64,000 nucleotides of DNA, taken from Halorientalis sp. LT38. GTDB taxonomy: Archaea; Halobacteriota; Halobacteria; Halobacteriales; Haloarculaceae. The stretch is from assembly GCF_037031225.1 (NCBI RefSeq), contig NZ_JAYEZN010000001.1, positions 3,348,001 to 3,412,000 of the forward strand, given 5' to 3'. Position numbers and translations under genes: made by a program. This document shows positions 25,432 to 32,502 of the stretch, piece after piece. The number at the start of each line of letters is the position of its first letter. The first letter of the stretch is position 1. The notes beneath the pieces are model-generated. The model did not search any database. It was not told where the DNA came from and saw only the letters and a program-made list of their open reading frames with translations.

Positions 25432-25707
25432 ATGGACGACCACCCAGAGCGTCGCCGGTACTACCCGGTCGAGGAGAACGTGCCGCTGAGCGAGGCGGTG
25501 CGAGAGGCGGTGCAGGACCACGAGCACTCCTCGCTGAGTATGGACGAACTGACGCTCTACGATACGATCAACCCGGACGCGATCGACATGCTGTTCGAGG
25601 ACACGACCGACCTCGACGTCTCGGTCCAGATCAACCTCACGAACGTCACGGTGAGCATCTGGAGCGACGACGGGATCGACATCCGGGTGACGGAAAAGAT
25701 CGAGTAG
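25432..25707 (+). CDS. HalOD1 output-domain protein
   Basis: The 91-residue protein consists of one HalOD1 domain: LSEAVREAVQDHEHSSLSMDE, LYDTINPDAIDMLFEDT, then a strand pair VQINLTNVTVSIWSDDGIDIRV. HalOD1 is a haloarchaeal domain thought to serve as the output part of signalling proteins. Single-domain versions such as this are numerous and of unknown partner. It converges with the phosphoribosyltransferase gene, leaving a 3-base gap. Confidence 0.8.
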   Translation: MDDHPERRRYYPVEENVPLSEAVREAVQDHEHSSLSMDELTLYDTINPDAIDMLFEDTTDLDVSVQINLTNVTVSIWSDDGIDIRVTEKIE

Positions 25708-25710
25708 CGG

Positions 25711-26403
25711 TCACTCTGTCAGTCGCCAGCCGTCGTCCGCGGCCGCGACCACCTCGCGGCGTTCCATCTCGGCCATCACTTCCTCGAAGCGGTCTGGCTG
25801 AGCGATCTCCATCTCGATGCGTTCGATGCCGTGGACCGACCGGAGCAGCCGACGGATCTCGGTCTCGGTGTGGACGTCGCCGTCGGCCTGGGCCATGACG
25901 TCGCTCACGAGGTCGATCATGTCCTCGACGAAGTTCCATGGGTAGACGACCCAGGTCCACTCGGCCAGGCGCTCGCCGACGAAGTCGGGTTCGAAAGAGC
26001 TGGTGCCGAGCAACTGGAGGGTGGCGGTACGGACCTCGTCGCAGTCGCGCTCGGTCACGTACTCGTGGGCGCGGCTGATGGAGCCGCCGGTGTCGGCGAT
26101 ATCGTCGACGATGAGGACGTCTTTGCCCGCGACGGAGCCCTCTGGCATGGGGTAGCGGACCTGCGGTTCGTCGGTCTTCTCGGCCGCGCCGACGTAGTGT
26201 TCCATTTTGAGGCTCGTCAGGTCGTCGAGGCCCAGGAAATCACACAGGCAGCGGCCGGCGAACCAGCCGCCGCGGGCCAGCGCGACGACCACGTCGGGCT
26301 CGAACTCGGCGGCTTTGACCTGATCGCTGACGTCGCGGCAGAGGCCGTAGATGTACTCCCAGTTCGTGATCGTGCAGTCGAAATCATCCGGCAGGTCGGA
26401 CAC
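25711..26403 (-). CDS. Phosphoribosyltransferase (xanthine/guanine type)
   Basis: The 230-residue protein has the PRPP-binding motif VLIVDDIADTGGS (residues 96-108) and an upstream ALARGGWFAGR loop. This fits purine salvage enzymes of the Gpt/hypoxanthine group, which join PRPP to guanine, xanthine or hypoxanthine. The C-terminal 70 residues (about 160-230) extend beyond the minimal enzyme and look like a small winged helix: EIRRLLRSVHGIERIEMEIAQP, then RFEEVMAEMERREVVAAADDGWRLTE. An added DNA-binding or regulatory role is possible. Confidence 0.82.
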   Translation of the reverse strand: MSDLPDDFDCTITNWEYIYGLCRDVSDQVKAAEFEPDVVVALARGGWFAGRCLCDFLGLDDLTSLKMEHYVGAAEKTDEPQVRYPMPEGSVAGKDVLIVDDIADTGGSISRAHEYVTERDCDEVRTATLQLLGTSSFEPDFVGERLAEWTWVVYPWNFVEDMIDLVSDVMAQADGDVHTETEIRRLLRSVHGIERIEMEIAQPDRFEEVMAEMERREVVAAADDGWRLTE

Positions 26404-26490
26404 GGACAGTCACCGTTTGCCCCAGCGAGCGCCCACGACTTGAACCCCACCGACTGACTCGTCGTGAGGGACACGGAGAACGGTCGGCGA

Positions 26491-26919
26491 TCAGGGTTCG
26501 ACGGTTTCCCAGGTGTCCGAGGTGATCCGCGCATCGGCGCTGTCGGGGTAGTAGATAGCGAGTCGGCCGTCTTCGTCCTCTGTGGCTTCGAGGTCTGGGG
26601 CGTTCTCCTGCCCGGTGTCGCGCGCGGGCTCGACCAGCGGCAGGTCGCGGTCTGGGATCGAGGCGAGCGACTGGCCCTGGCCGTCGGACTCGTCGGCGTC
26701 GGGTGTCCGGAGGCGGCGCGACTCGGCGACGTCCGCTTCCGAGACTGAAAAGGCCGACCCGAGTTCGAGCGACGGGAACACCGAAACGCGGCGGCGCAGG
26801 CCGGCGAGAGCGCCGCGAACGTACCCGACCACCGTCTCCCGCAGCGACGCGCCTGCGGGCGAATCCTCCCCGCTCGGGGAGTCGCCTTCGTAGGGCTGCT
26901 GGGTGGGCGTGTTACCCAT
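26491..26919 (-). CDS. Acidic haloarchaeal protein, unknown function
   Basis: The protein has 142 residues from ATG 26919; a GTG at 26925 would add two. It is acidic and low in hydrophobic residues, with one amphipathic segment (LRETVVGYVRGALAGLRRRVSVFPSLELGSAF, about 26-57). The C-terminus (GRLAIYYPDSADARITSDTWETVEP) reads as a short strand-turn motif common in haloarchaeal small proteins. No motif indicates function. It is divergent from the pyruvate dehydrogenase gene. Confidence 0.6.
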   Translation of the reverse strand: MGNTPTQQPYEGDSPSGEDSPAGASLRETVVGYVRGALAGLRRRVSVFPSLELGSAFSVSEADVAESRRLRTPDADESDGQGQSLASIPDRDLPLVEPARDTGQENAPDLEATEDEDGRLAIYYPDSADARITSDTWETVEP

Positions 26920-26990
26920 ACCCACAGATACGCGCCGCAGTACTAAACGGTTGTGTCGGGGTGGTATTCACCTCGCCAGGCGATACCATT

Positions 26991-28136
26991 ATGTCTCGGC
27001 TGTCCGTCCCTGGCGACACTGTGACGGATCAGGGGAAACCCGGCGACGTCCCCGCCGACCGGGTACAGGTGCTCGACGAGGACGGTCACGTCCGCGAGGA
27101 CGCGTCGGTGCCCGACATCAGCGACGAGCGGCTGGTCGAGATGTACCGCCAGCTCCGGCTCGCCCGCCACTTCGACGAGCGGGCGATCAGTCTCCAGCGC
27201 CAGGGGCAGATCGGCACCTATCCCTCGCTCGCGGGCCAGGAGGCGGCGCAGATCGGGTCGACCCACGCGCTGGCCGACGACGACTGGATCAGCTACCAGT
27301 ACCGCGAGCACGGGGCCGTGATCGCCCGGGGACTGGCACCGGAGTACCTGCTCTACTGGATGGGCCACGAGCGGGGCAACGAGTGGCTGGCCGAGAAGAA
27401 CGTCTTCCCGCTGAACATCTCCATCGCGAGCCACCTGCCCCACGCGACCGGGATGGCCTGGGCCGCGAAACTGAAAGGCGACGATCACGCCGTGATGTGT
27501 CACTTCGGCGACGGCGCGACGAGCGAGGGCGACTTCCACGAGGCGCTGAACTTCGCCGGCGTGTTCGACGTGCCCGCGATCTTCTTCTGTAACAACAACC
27601 AGTACGCGATCTCGCACCCACGACAGCGCCAGACGGCGAGCCCAACGATCGCGGGGAAAGCCGACGCCTACGGCATCGACGGCATCCAGGTCGACGGGAT
27701 GGACCCCCTGGCCGTCTACGAGGTGACCCGGCAGGCGGTCCGGAAGGCCAAGGAGCCCGAGGGCGAGCAGTGTCGACCGACGCTCGTCGAGGCGGTGATG
27801 TATCGCTTCGGCGCGCACACGACGGCCGACGACCCCTCGGTCTATCGCGACGACGAGGAGGTCGCGGCCTGGAAGGAGCGCGACCCGATCCCGCGACTGG
27901 AGACCTTCCTCCGCGAGCGCGGGCTCCTGGACGACGAAGGCGTTGAGGCCATCGAGGCGTCCGTCCAGGACACGGTCGCAGACTGCATCGACGCTGTCTC
28001 GTCGTACGAACCCGACCCAGAGCAACTGTTCGCGAACGCCTACGAGACGGACACGCCGCGGATCCGCGAGCAGCGCGAGGCGTTCCGCCGGCTTCGCGAA
28101 CGCCACGGTGACGCGGCGTTGCTCGACGAGGACTGA
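26991..28136 (+). CDS. pdhA: Pyruvate/2-oxoacid dehydrogenase E1 component, alpha subunit
   Basis: The 381-residue protein has the thiamine-diphosphate motif GDGATSEGDFHEALNFAG...NNNQYAIS (from about residue 173) and the phosphorylation-loop region YRFGAHTTADDPSVYR. Family members decarboxylate pyruvate or branched-chain 2-oxoacids together with E1 beta, E2 and E3. No beta, E2 or E3 gene lies beside it, which is unlike the usual four-gene cluster, so it may be a second, dispersed paralogue. The GTG at 27021 is an alternative start. Confidence 0.85.
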   Translation: MSRLSVPGDTVTDQGKPGDVPADRVQVLDEDGHVREDASVPDISDERLVEMYRQLRLARHFDERAISLQRQGQIGTYPSLAGQEAAQIGSTHALADDDWISYQYREHGAVIARGLAPEYLLYWMGHERGNEWLAEKNVFPLNISIASHLPHATGMAWAAKLKGDDHAVMCHFGDGATSEGDFHEALNFAGVFDVPAIFFCNNNQYAISHPRQRQTASPTIAGKADAYGIDGIQVDGMDPLAVYEVTRQAVRKAKEPEGEQCRPTLVEAVMYRFGAHTTADDPSVYRDDEEVAAWKERDPIPRLETFLRERGLLDDEGVEAIEASVQDTVADCIDAVSSYEPDPEQLFANAYETDTPRIREQREAFRRLRERHGDAALLDED

Positions 28137-28149
28137 CGGGTAGACGGGG

Positions 28150-28983
28150 CTACAGCTCGATCCGTTCGACGATCCGGTCTTCGTCCTCGCGTTCGTTGAT
28201 CGCGACGATGCGGAGCCGGTCTTCCAGCCCCGATCCCCTGACCTTCGCCTTCAGGAGGTTGTCGACCTGGTAGACGCCGGCGGCGTTGGTCATCTCGATC
28301 TCGATGAGGACGGCGTTGTCCTCGCCGGGGTGGAGCGTGACCTCCTTGATCGCTTGGCTGGAGACGGTGTTGATGCCGCGACCGCCCCGTTCGTAGGGGA
28401 TGCGCGAGCGGCCCTGCTCCATGTCCAGCGCGTCGGCGACGCGGACGACCCCGGCCTCCAGGGTCAGCGGGTCCTCCTCGACGTGGTGACAGAGGATCGC
28501 GTGCAGGGTTTCGCCCTTCATGCGGACCGCGTCGGCCACGTCGTACCCGAGATCGGCGAGGATCCGGTCCAGCAGGTCCGCTGCGAGCGGGATGGAGTAG
28601 TAGGGGTGCTCGTCGCGGTGGACGACGTGCCCGATGTCGTGCAGGGTCGCGGCCAGGCAGACGATGACCGGCTCGTCGGCCTCGTCGAGGCCCTGATCCC
28701 GCGCGCCGTTGAACTCGACGCCCTCCCCCTTGAGGAGGTCGTAGAGACAGAGCGCCCGGTTGCGGACGATCTCGACGTGTTTCTTTCCGTGGTCGTTGTA
28801 CCGCTTGCGTGCGACGGGGTTGACGTTCTGTGCCTCCAGGTAGGCCTGTACCTCCTCGTCGTCGTCGACGTACGCGAGTGCCTCGTTCAATCGCTCGTCG
28901 GGGAAGGCGTGCTCCGCGTCGGGATCGTACACCCGCCCGTCGCCGCCCTGACCCGGGTCGCTCTCGCCGGTTGCGTCGCTCAT
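28150..28983 (-). CDS. HD-domain phosphohydrolase
   Basis: From ATG 28983 the protein has 277 residues. The metal-binding HD motif is LAATLHDIGHVVHRDEH (His115, Asp116), with an upstream ligand candidate in NDHGKKH and later ILCHHVEED and VRVADALDM. This gives the full H...HD...H...D set expected of an active metal phosphohydrolase. The substrate could be a nucleotide or cyclic dinucleotide; the sequence does not tell. The C-terminus (about 205-277) is a strand-rich dimer or ligand domain. It converges on pdhA with a 13-base gap. Confidence 0.8.
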   Translation of the reverse strand: MSDATGESDPGQGGDGRVYDPDAEHAFPDERLNEALAYVDDDEEVQAYLEAQNVNPVARKRYNDHGKKHVEIVRNRALCLYDLLKGEGVEFNGARDQGLDEADEPVIVCLAATLHDIGHVVHRDEHPYYSIPLAADLLDRILADLGYDVADAVRMKGETLHAILCHHVEEDPLTLEAGVVRVADALDMEQGRSRIPYERGGRGINTVSSQAIKEVTLHPGEDNAVLIEIEMTNAAGVYQVDNLLKAKVRGSGLEDRLRIVAINEREDEDRIVERIEL

Positions 28984-29044
28984 GGTCACCCGGTCGCGCT
29001 CGACGTAAAAAAGGACTCGGTGGTGGTCGGGTCGCGGCGCGGTC

Positions 29045-29518
29045 TCAGGCCTCTGCGGCCGCGGACTCGACGGCGTCGTAGTCCGGTTCGACGCCGGGGT
29101 CGTCGCTGACCCACGCGTAGGTGACCTCGCCGTCGCCGTTCACGACGAAGACCGCGCGCTTGGCGACGTCGTGGACGCCGAGTTCGGCGAAGTCCATGCC
29201 GATGTCGTACTGCTCGATGAGCTTCTTGTCGGCGTCGCTGATGAGGCCGAAGTTCAGGTCGAGCTTGTCGCGGAACTCGTTGAGCGCGAACGGGGAGTCG
29301 ACGCTGATCCCGTAGACCGTCGCGTCGATCTCCTCGAAGTCGGCCATGCGGTCGCGGAACTCGGTCATCTCGTGGGAGCAGACGCTCGTGAACGCGCCGG
29401 GGAAGAAGGCCAGGACCAGCGGGGCGTCGCCGAGGTTCTCCGAGAGGGTGAAGGACTCGATGTCGCCGTTCGCGAGCGGTGCGGTGAAGTCGGGGGCGTC
29501 GTCGCCTACGTCTACCAT
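29045..29518 (-). CDS. Peroxiredoxin, 1-Cys type (AhpE/Bcp-like)
   Basis: The 157-residue protein is a thioredoxin-fold peroxidase with the active-site stretch FFPGAFTSVCSHEM; Cys47 is the peroxidatic residue. It is the only cysteine in the protein, so no internal resolving cysteine exists, and reduction must come from an outside thiol. It removes hydrogen peroxide and organic hydroperoxides. The length is standard. The gene is monocistronic. Confidence 0.9.
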   Translation of the reverse strand: MVDVGDDAPDFTAPLANGDIESFTLSENLGDAPLVLAFFPGAFTSVCSHEMTEFRDRMADFEEIDATVYGISVDSPFALNEFRDKLDLNFGLISDADKKLIEQYDIGMDFAELGVHDVAKRAVFVVNGDGEVTYAWVSDDPGVEPDYDAVESAAAEA

Positions 29519-29619
29519 GACGATGAGTCGTTCGGGCGGGCGCGGGATTACTGTTGTGCCATCGACCCGGCGCGAGAACGCCCGTGTCGCCGTTGTCGGG
29601 GACTGGTTTTGAGCAAAAA

Positions 29620-29632
29620 GCCTATAATAGGC
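29620..29632 (+). promoter_or_regulatory. Palindromic TATA box for tatA
   Basis: GCCTATAATAGGC is a palindrome (5-bp arms) that contains the TATA element. It lies about 29 bases before the ATG at 29655, so the transcript is probably leaderless. A repressor might use the symmetry; this is inference. Confidence 0.5.
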
Positions 29633-29654
29633 CTCGGGTTATGCTCAGATACAG

Positions 29655-29972
29655 ATGACCGGACTATTCCCGTTAATCGTTCCCGGGGTTCCCGGTGGGC
29701 CGGAGCTGCTCGTGATCCTGCTCATCGCGATCCTGCTGTTCGGCGCGAACAAGATCCCCGAACTCGCCCGCTCGTCGGGACAGGCGATCGGCGAGTTCCA
29801 GAAGGGCCGCGAAGAGATCGAAGAAGAACTTGAAGAGATGAAAGAGGGCGGCACCGACACCACGTCGACCGACGCCGACGCGACGACGGACACCGACGCT
29901 TCGGTCGGCTCCGAGGTCGACTCGGAAGTCGACTCCACGACCGAGAAGAGCAGCGAATCCTCGAGCAACTAG
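29655..29972 (+). CDS. tatA: Twin-arginine translocase subunit TatA/TatE
   Basis: The 105-residue protein has the TatA architecture. It opens with a short N-terminal helix in the membrane (GGPELLVILLIAILLFGANK) and the FGANKIPELARSSGQAIGEFQKG hinge and amphipathic helix. A charged tail follows, rich in Thr, Ser, Asp and Glu, unusually acidic as in haloarchaea. It forms the pore-like part of the Tat system that exports folded proteins, which haloarchaea use for most secretion. The Tat lipoproteins at 943 and 33465 in this window are likely clients. Confidence 0.93.
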   Translation: MTGLFPLIVPGVPGGPELLVILLIAILLFGANKIPELARSSGQAIGEFQKGREEIEEELEEMKEGGTDTTSTDADATTDTDASVGSEVDSEVDSTTEKSSESSSN

Positions 29973-30053
29973 GCCGACAGGACACTTCTTCCGGCTCACT
30001 GCCGACGATCGATTCACCCGTGTAGCGGTGGCACTGCGGAACGGTCGGGAGAC

Positions 30054-30530
30054 TCAGGCCTGCGGATCGGCCCCGCACTCGCGGCAGGTGAACGAGAACC
30101 GGCCGTCGTCGGTAAAGCCCATCCCGTGGTCGGTCTCCTCGCCGCACTCGCTGCAGTAGACCAGGGCATCGAGTTCGTCCCAGTCGTGTTTGGAGTCGGG
30201 CGCGCCGATGGCGAGGCCGCGGACCAGTTCGTCGGTCTCGTTCCCGCCGGTCTGGTACTCGCCCTTCTCGAACCGGATGGCGCCGTCGGCGGGGACGTCG
30301 ACCGTCTCCTCGAGCGTCTCGAACGTCGCCGTCCCCTCGAGGACGTAGAACACCTCTTCCTGATCGTGGTGACGGTGCATCCCGCCGGAGAAGGATTCGC
30401 CGGGCTGAAGTTCGAAGTAGTTGAAGGCGAAGTCGGTCGTCCCGAGCGCGTCCGAGACGGGTTTGCGGACCGAGTGGACTCCCAGCGGGTTGTTCTGAAT
30501 CTCGACGTCATCTACTGCGACTTTCTCCAT
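30054..30530 (-). CDS. Cupin with C-terminal zinc ribbon
   Basis: The 158-residue protein combines a single cupin barrel with a zinc ribbon. The cupin has GGMHRHHDQEEVFYVLEG (metal ligands His52, His54/55, Glu59). The C-terminus holds Cys126, Cys129, Cys149 and Cys152 in two CxxC pairs. The cupin may bind a small metabolite or act as a dioxygenase-like enzyme; the ribbon could hold a structural zinc or contact nucleic acid or a partner protein. No family name can be given with certainty. Confidence 0.8.
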   Translation of the reverse strand: MEKVAVDDVEIQNNPLGVHSVRKPVSDALGTTDFAFNYFELQPGESFSGGMHRHHDQEEVFYVLEGTATFETLEETVDVPADGAIRFEKGEYQTGGNETDELVRGLAIGAPDSKHDWDELDALVYCSECGEETDHGMGFTDDGRFSFTCRECGADPQA

Positions 30531-30610
30531 AGACTCTCCTGCGCTCGAACCGACATAACCGTTGGGAGCGAAGAGAAACGATTTTTCCGCGACCTGCGCA
30601 AGTGCGTGCA

Positions 30611-30683
30611 GGGCGTGTGGCCTAGCGGACAGGGCGAGAGGTTCCTAACCTCTCGATCCCGGGTTCGAATCCCGGCACGCCCG
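30611..30683 (+). tRNA. tRNA-Arg (CCU)
   Basis: The 73-base gene folds completely. The acceptor GGGCGTG pairs with CACGCCC, with discriminator G at 30683. The anticodon stem AGAGG/CCTCT encloses TTCCTAA, giving anticodon CCT. The T arm is CCGGG-TTCGAAT-CCCGG. CCA is not encoded. The last 22 bases recur at 30779-30800. Confidence 0.95.
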
Positions 30684-30721
30684 TGCAACGAGGCGCGTAG
30701 CGCCGAGTGAACCGGAACCGG

Positions 30722-30790
30722 GATTCGAGCCCTGCCAGTCGCAGCGGCCGAACGTAGTGAGGCCGACCGTCTGGCTCCGGTTCGAATCCC
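30722..30790. repeat. tRNA-tail module, copy Arg
   Basis: The 69-bp module opens with GATTCGAGCCCTGCCAGTC and closes with GTCTGGCTCCGGTTCGAAT followed by CCC. The T-loop base differs from the Gly copy in step with the neighbouring tRNA (TTCGAAT here, TTCAAAT there). The right end runs straight into a complete copy of the tRNA acceptor end. Confidence 0.7.
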
Positions 30791-30800
30791 GGCACGCCCG
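30779..30800 (+). repeat. 22-base perfect copy of the tRNA-Arg 3' end
   Basis: This is identical to 30662-30683 (T arm from GGTTCG through the discriminator base), 117 bases downstream. A shorter copy, CCCGGCACGCCC, follows at 30861-30872. Confidence 0.8.
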
Positions 30801-30824
30801 CTCCCTCCGGTCGCGGGCGTGCCG
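30790..30824. repeat. Perfect 11-bp hairpin built on the tRNA-Arg acceptor end
   Basis: CGGCACGCCCG pairs with CGGGCGTGCCG across a 13-base loop, CTCCCTCCGGTCG. The loop motif recurs at 10224-10236 and, inverted, at about 10974-10987. Confidence 0.65.
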
Positions 30825-30977
30825 ACGTCCCACTCGCTCACTTCGTTCGCTCGCGGGGCTCCCGGCACGCCCTCGAATAGGTTCCTACGAAGGAACAATC
30901 AGTTGTGGAGTATATTCCATCGGATGAAAATCGGGAACAAACTTTTTGGTGGATCACGGGCGACCTTCGAACGCAGT

Positions 30978-31085
30978 ATGGCACGAACGGAACGGTCCGG
31001 CTCCGGGCAGGAAGACCGGGACGGAGACGACAGCGACCGCGGGTCCGAGATGCCGACACCGGGCGGACTCCGCGGGCTGGTGTAA
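30978..31085 (+). CDS. Possible 35-residue protein
   Basis: ATG 30978 opens a short frame (MARTERSGSGQEDRDGDD...) that is very hydrophilic and acidic, as haloarchaeal small proteins often are. A TATA-like GTATATTC lies about 70 bases upstream. No family is recognised and the frame could be chance. Confidence 0.25.
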   Translation: MARTERSGSGQEDRDGDDSDRGSEMPTPGGLRGLV

Positions 31086-31152
31086 CCCGGGAACAGGGCG
31101 TCCCGCGAGGGACGAACCACAGTGGAGCGAACCAATTTTTTGCGACCGTCGG

Positions 31153-31440
31153 TCAACGCCGGCCGCCAGAGACGCCGGGAGTGAGACTCACCGTCGCACC
31201 GTCCGAGAGCCGCGTCGCCGCACCGTCGCCGTTCCTGACGTTTTCCTCGTCGACGAGGACGTTGATGTGCGGTCGCAGATCCCCGTCCCCGTCGAACAGT
31301 AAGGGACCGAGGCTGTCGTACTCGTCGGCCAGCGCCGAGAGCGCCTCGCCGACCGTCGTCCCCTCGTCGTACTCCCGCCGGAGTCGCTTCTCGCCCACGC
31401 TATCCCTGATCGTGGCGTAACAGACGAATTCGACGTCCAT
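31153..31440 (-). CDS. MoaD/SAMP-like ubiquitin-fold protein with GGRR C-terminus
   Basis: The 95-residue protein has a MoaD/ThiS beta-grasp pattern: VEFVCYATIRDSVG, GTTVGEALSALADEYDSL, and HINVLVDEENVRNGDGAATRLSDGATVSLTPGVSGG. Relatives carry sulfur for molybdopterin, or in archaea attach to proteins as SAMPs, through a terminal Gly-Gly. Here Gly92-Gly93 is followed by Arg94-Arg95 and then the stop codon. So the diglycine is masked and would need trimming, or the protein does not act as a carrier. No molybdenum gene is adjacent. Confidence 0.82.
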   Translation of the reverse strand: MDVEFVCYATIRDSVGEKRLRREYDEGTTVGEALSALADEYDSLGPLLFDGDGDLRPHINVLVDEENVRNGDGAATRLSDGATVSLTPGVSGGRR

Positions 31441-31563
31441 GACAGTCCGTCCGCACGTCAGGAGGTTAAGGCCGGCGACGGGTGAACGTCGGTGCCGATT
31501 TCGCCACGAGTCGTTACCACTGGAAGGAAAATAACTATGAATCGTGGGGGAGTGGAAAAGAAC

Positions 31564-32502
31564 ATGGGTCTGGTACGCGCTCCCGAGGAACGGTTCGAGG
31601 ACTTGCCCGGCTACGATTACGAGACAAACTACGTCGACGTCGGTGAGGAAACCTCACCGGGCAACCAGAACGCGAACCGTTCTGGTGACGTGGGTGGCCC
31701 GGAGATGGCCTACGTCGACGTCGAGGGCGACGGCGACGAGACGATCCTCTGTCTCCACGGGGAACCCACCTGGTCGTACCTCTACCGGAAGATGATCCCC
31801 GAGCTCTCGTCGGTCGGGCGCGTCGTCGTCCCCGACCTGATCGGGTTCGGTCGCTCGGACAAGTGGACCGACCAGGATGCGTACACCTACGGGGCGATGT
31901 ACGACACCGTCGAGCGGTTCGTCGAGGAACTCGACCTGCGGGACGTGACCCTCGTCTGCCAGGACTGGGGCGGCCTGCTCGGGTTGCCGGTGGCGGCGAA
32001 CAACCCGGACCGGTTCGCGCGGCTGGTGCCGATGAACACCGGACTGATGGACGGAACGCAGTCGATGCCGGAGGTGTGGCACGATTTCAAGGACATGGCA
32101 GCGAACGACCCGAACTTCGACATCGGCCAGCTGGTGGATGGCGGCTGTCTCTCCGACGTCTCCGACGAGGTGGTCGAGGCCTATCGTGCACCGTTCCCGG
32201 ACGAGGACCACATGGCCGGCGCGCGGATCCTCCCGAGCCGGGTCCCCACCGAGCCGGATATGGACGGCGGCCAGATCATGGCCGAGGCCAAGGAGACGTT
32301 CAGCGACTGGGAGAAACCCGTGTTCGTGCTCTTCTCGGACTCGGACCCGATCACGCACGGATCGCGTGATTACCTCCGAGACCTGTTCCCGACGGCGGAC
32401 GAGCAACCGGACATCTGGATCGAGGGCGGGGCGCACTTCCTGCAGGAAGACAGGGGCGAGGCGATCGCGGAGGAGATCGTCGCGTTCGTCGAGCGGACCT
32501 GA
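31564..32502 (+). CDS. Haloalkane dehalogenase-like alpha/beta hydrolase
   Basis: The 312-residue protein has the oxyanion motif LHGEPTW (residues 64-70), the nucleophile Asp134 in CQDWGG, Asp261 and the general base His291 (EGGAHFLQED). The HGEPTW motif, an Asp nucleophile and the following Trp are typical of haloalkane dehalogenases, which hydrolyse carbon-halogen bonds. Whether it acts on halogenated compounds in vivo is unknown. ATG 31564 was preferred; ATG 31537 is an in-frame alternative. It converges on the halocyanin gene. Confidence 0.82.
   Translation: MGLVRAPEERFEDLPGYDYETNYVDVGEETSPGNQNANRSGDVGGPEMAYVDVEGDGDETILCLHGEPTWSYLYRKMIPELSSVGRVVVPDLIGFGRSDKWTDQDAYTYGAMYDTVERFVEELDLRDVTLVCQDWGGLLGLPVAANNPDRFARLVPMNTGLMDGTQSMPEVWHDFKDMAANDPNFDIGQLVDGGCLSDVSDEVVEAYRAPFPDEDHMAGARILPSRVPTEPDMDGGQIMAEAKETFSDWEKPVFVLFSDSDPITHGSRDYLRDLFPTADEQPDIWIEGGAHFLQEDRGEAIAEEIVAFVERT

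Larger units (their letters stand above)
30684..31152. other. Repeat-rich tail behind tRNA-Arg
   Basis: It contains a T-arm module (30722-30790), a perfect 22-base copy of the tRNA 3' end (30779-30800), an 11-bp hairpin (30790-30824), a third, 12-base acceptor-end copy (30861-30872), and a possible 35-codon frame (30978-31085). It is otherwise non-coding. Near 31130, CCAATTTTTTGCGA faintly resembles the end of the CTAAATTTT elements. Confidence 0.65.

Noticed and set aside
24946-31085. A third tRNA gene suggested by the T-arm-like module ends
   Set aside because: Neither module has an acceptor, D or anticodon arm. The ends are only T-arm copies.
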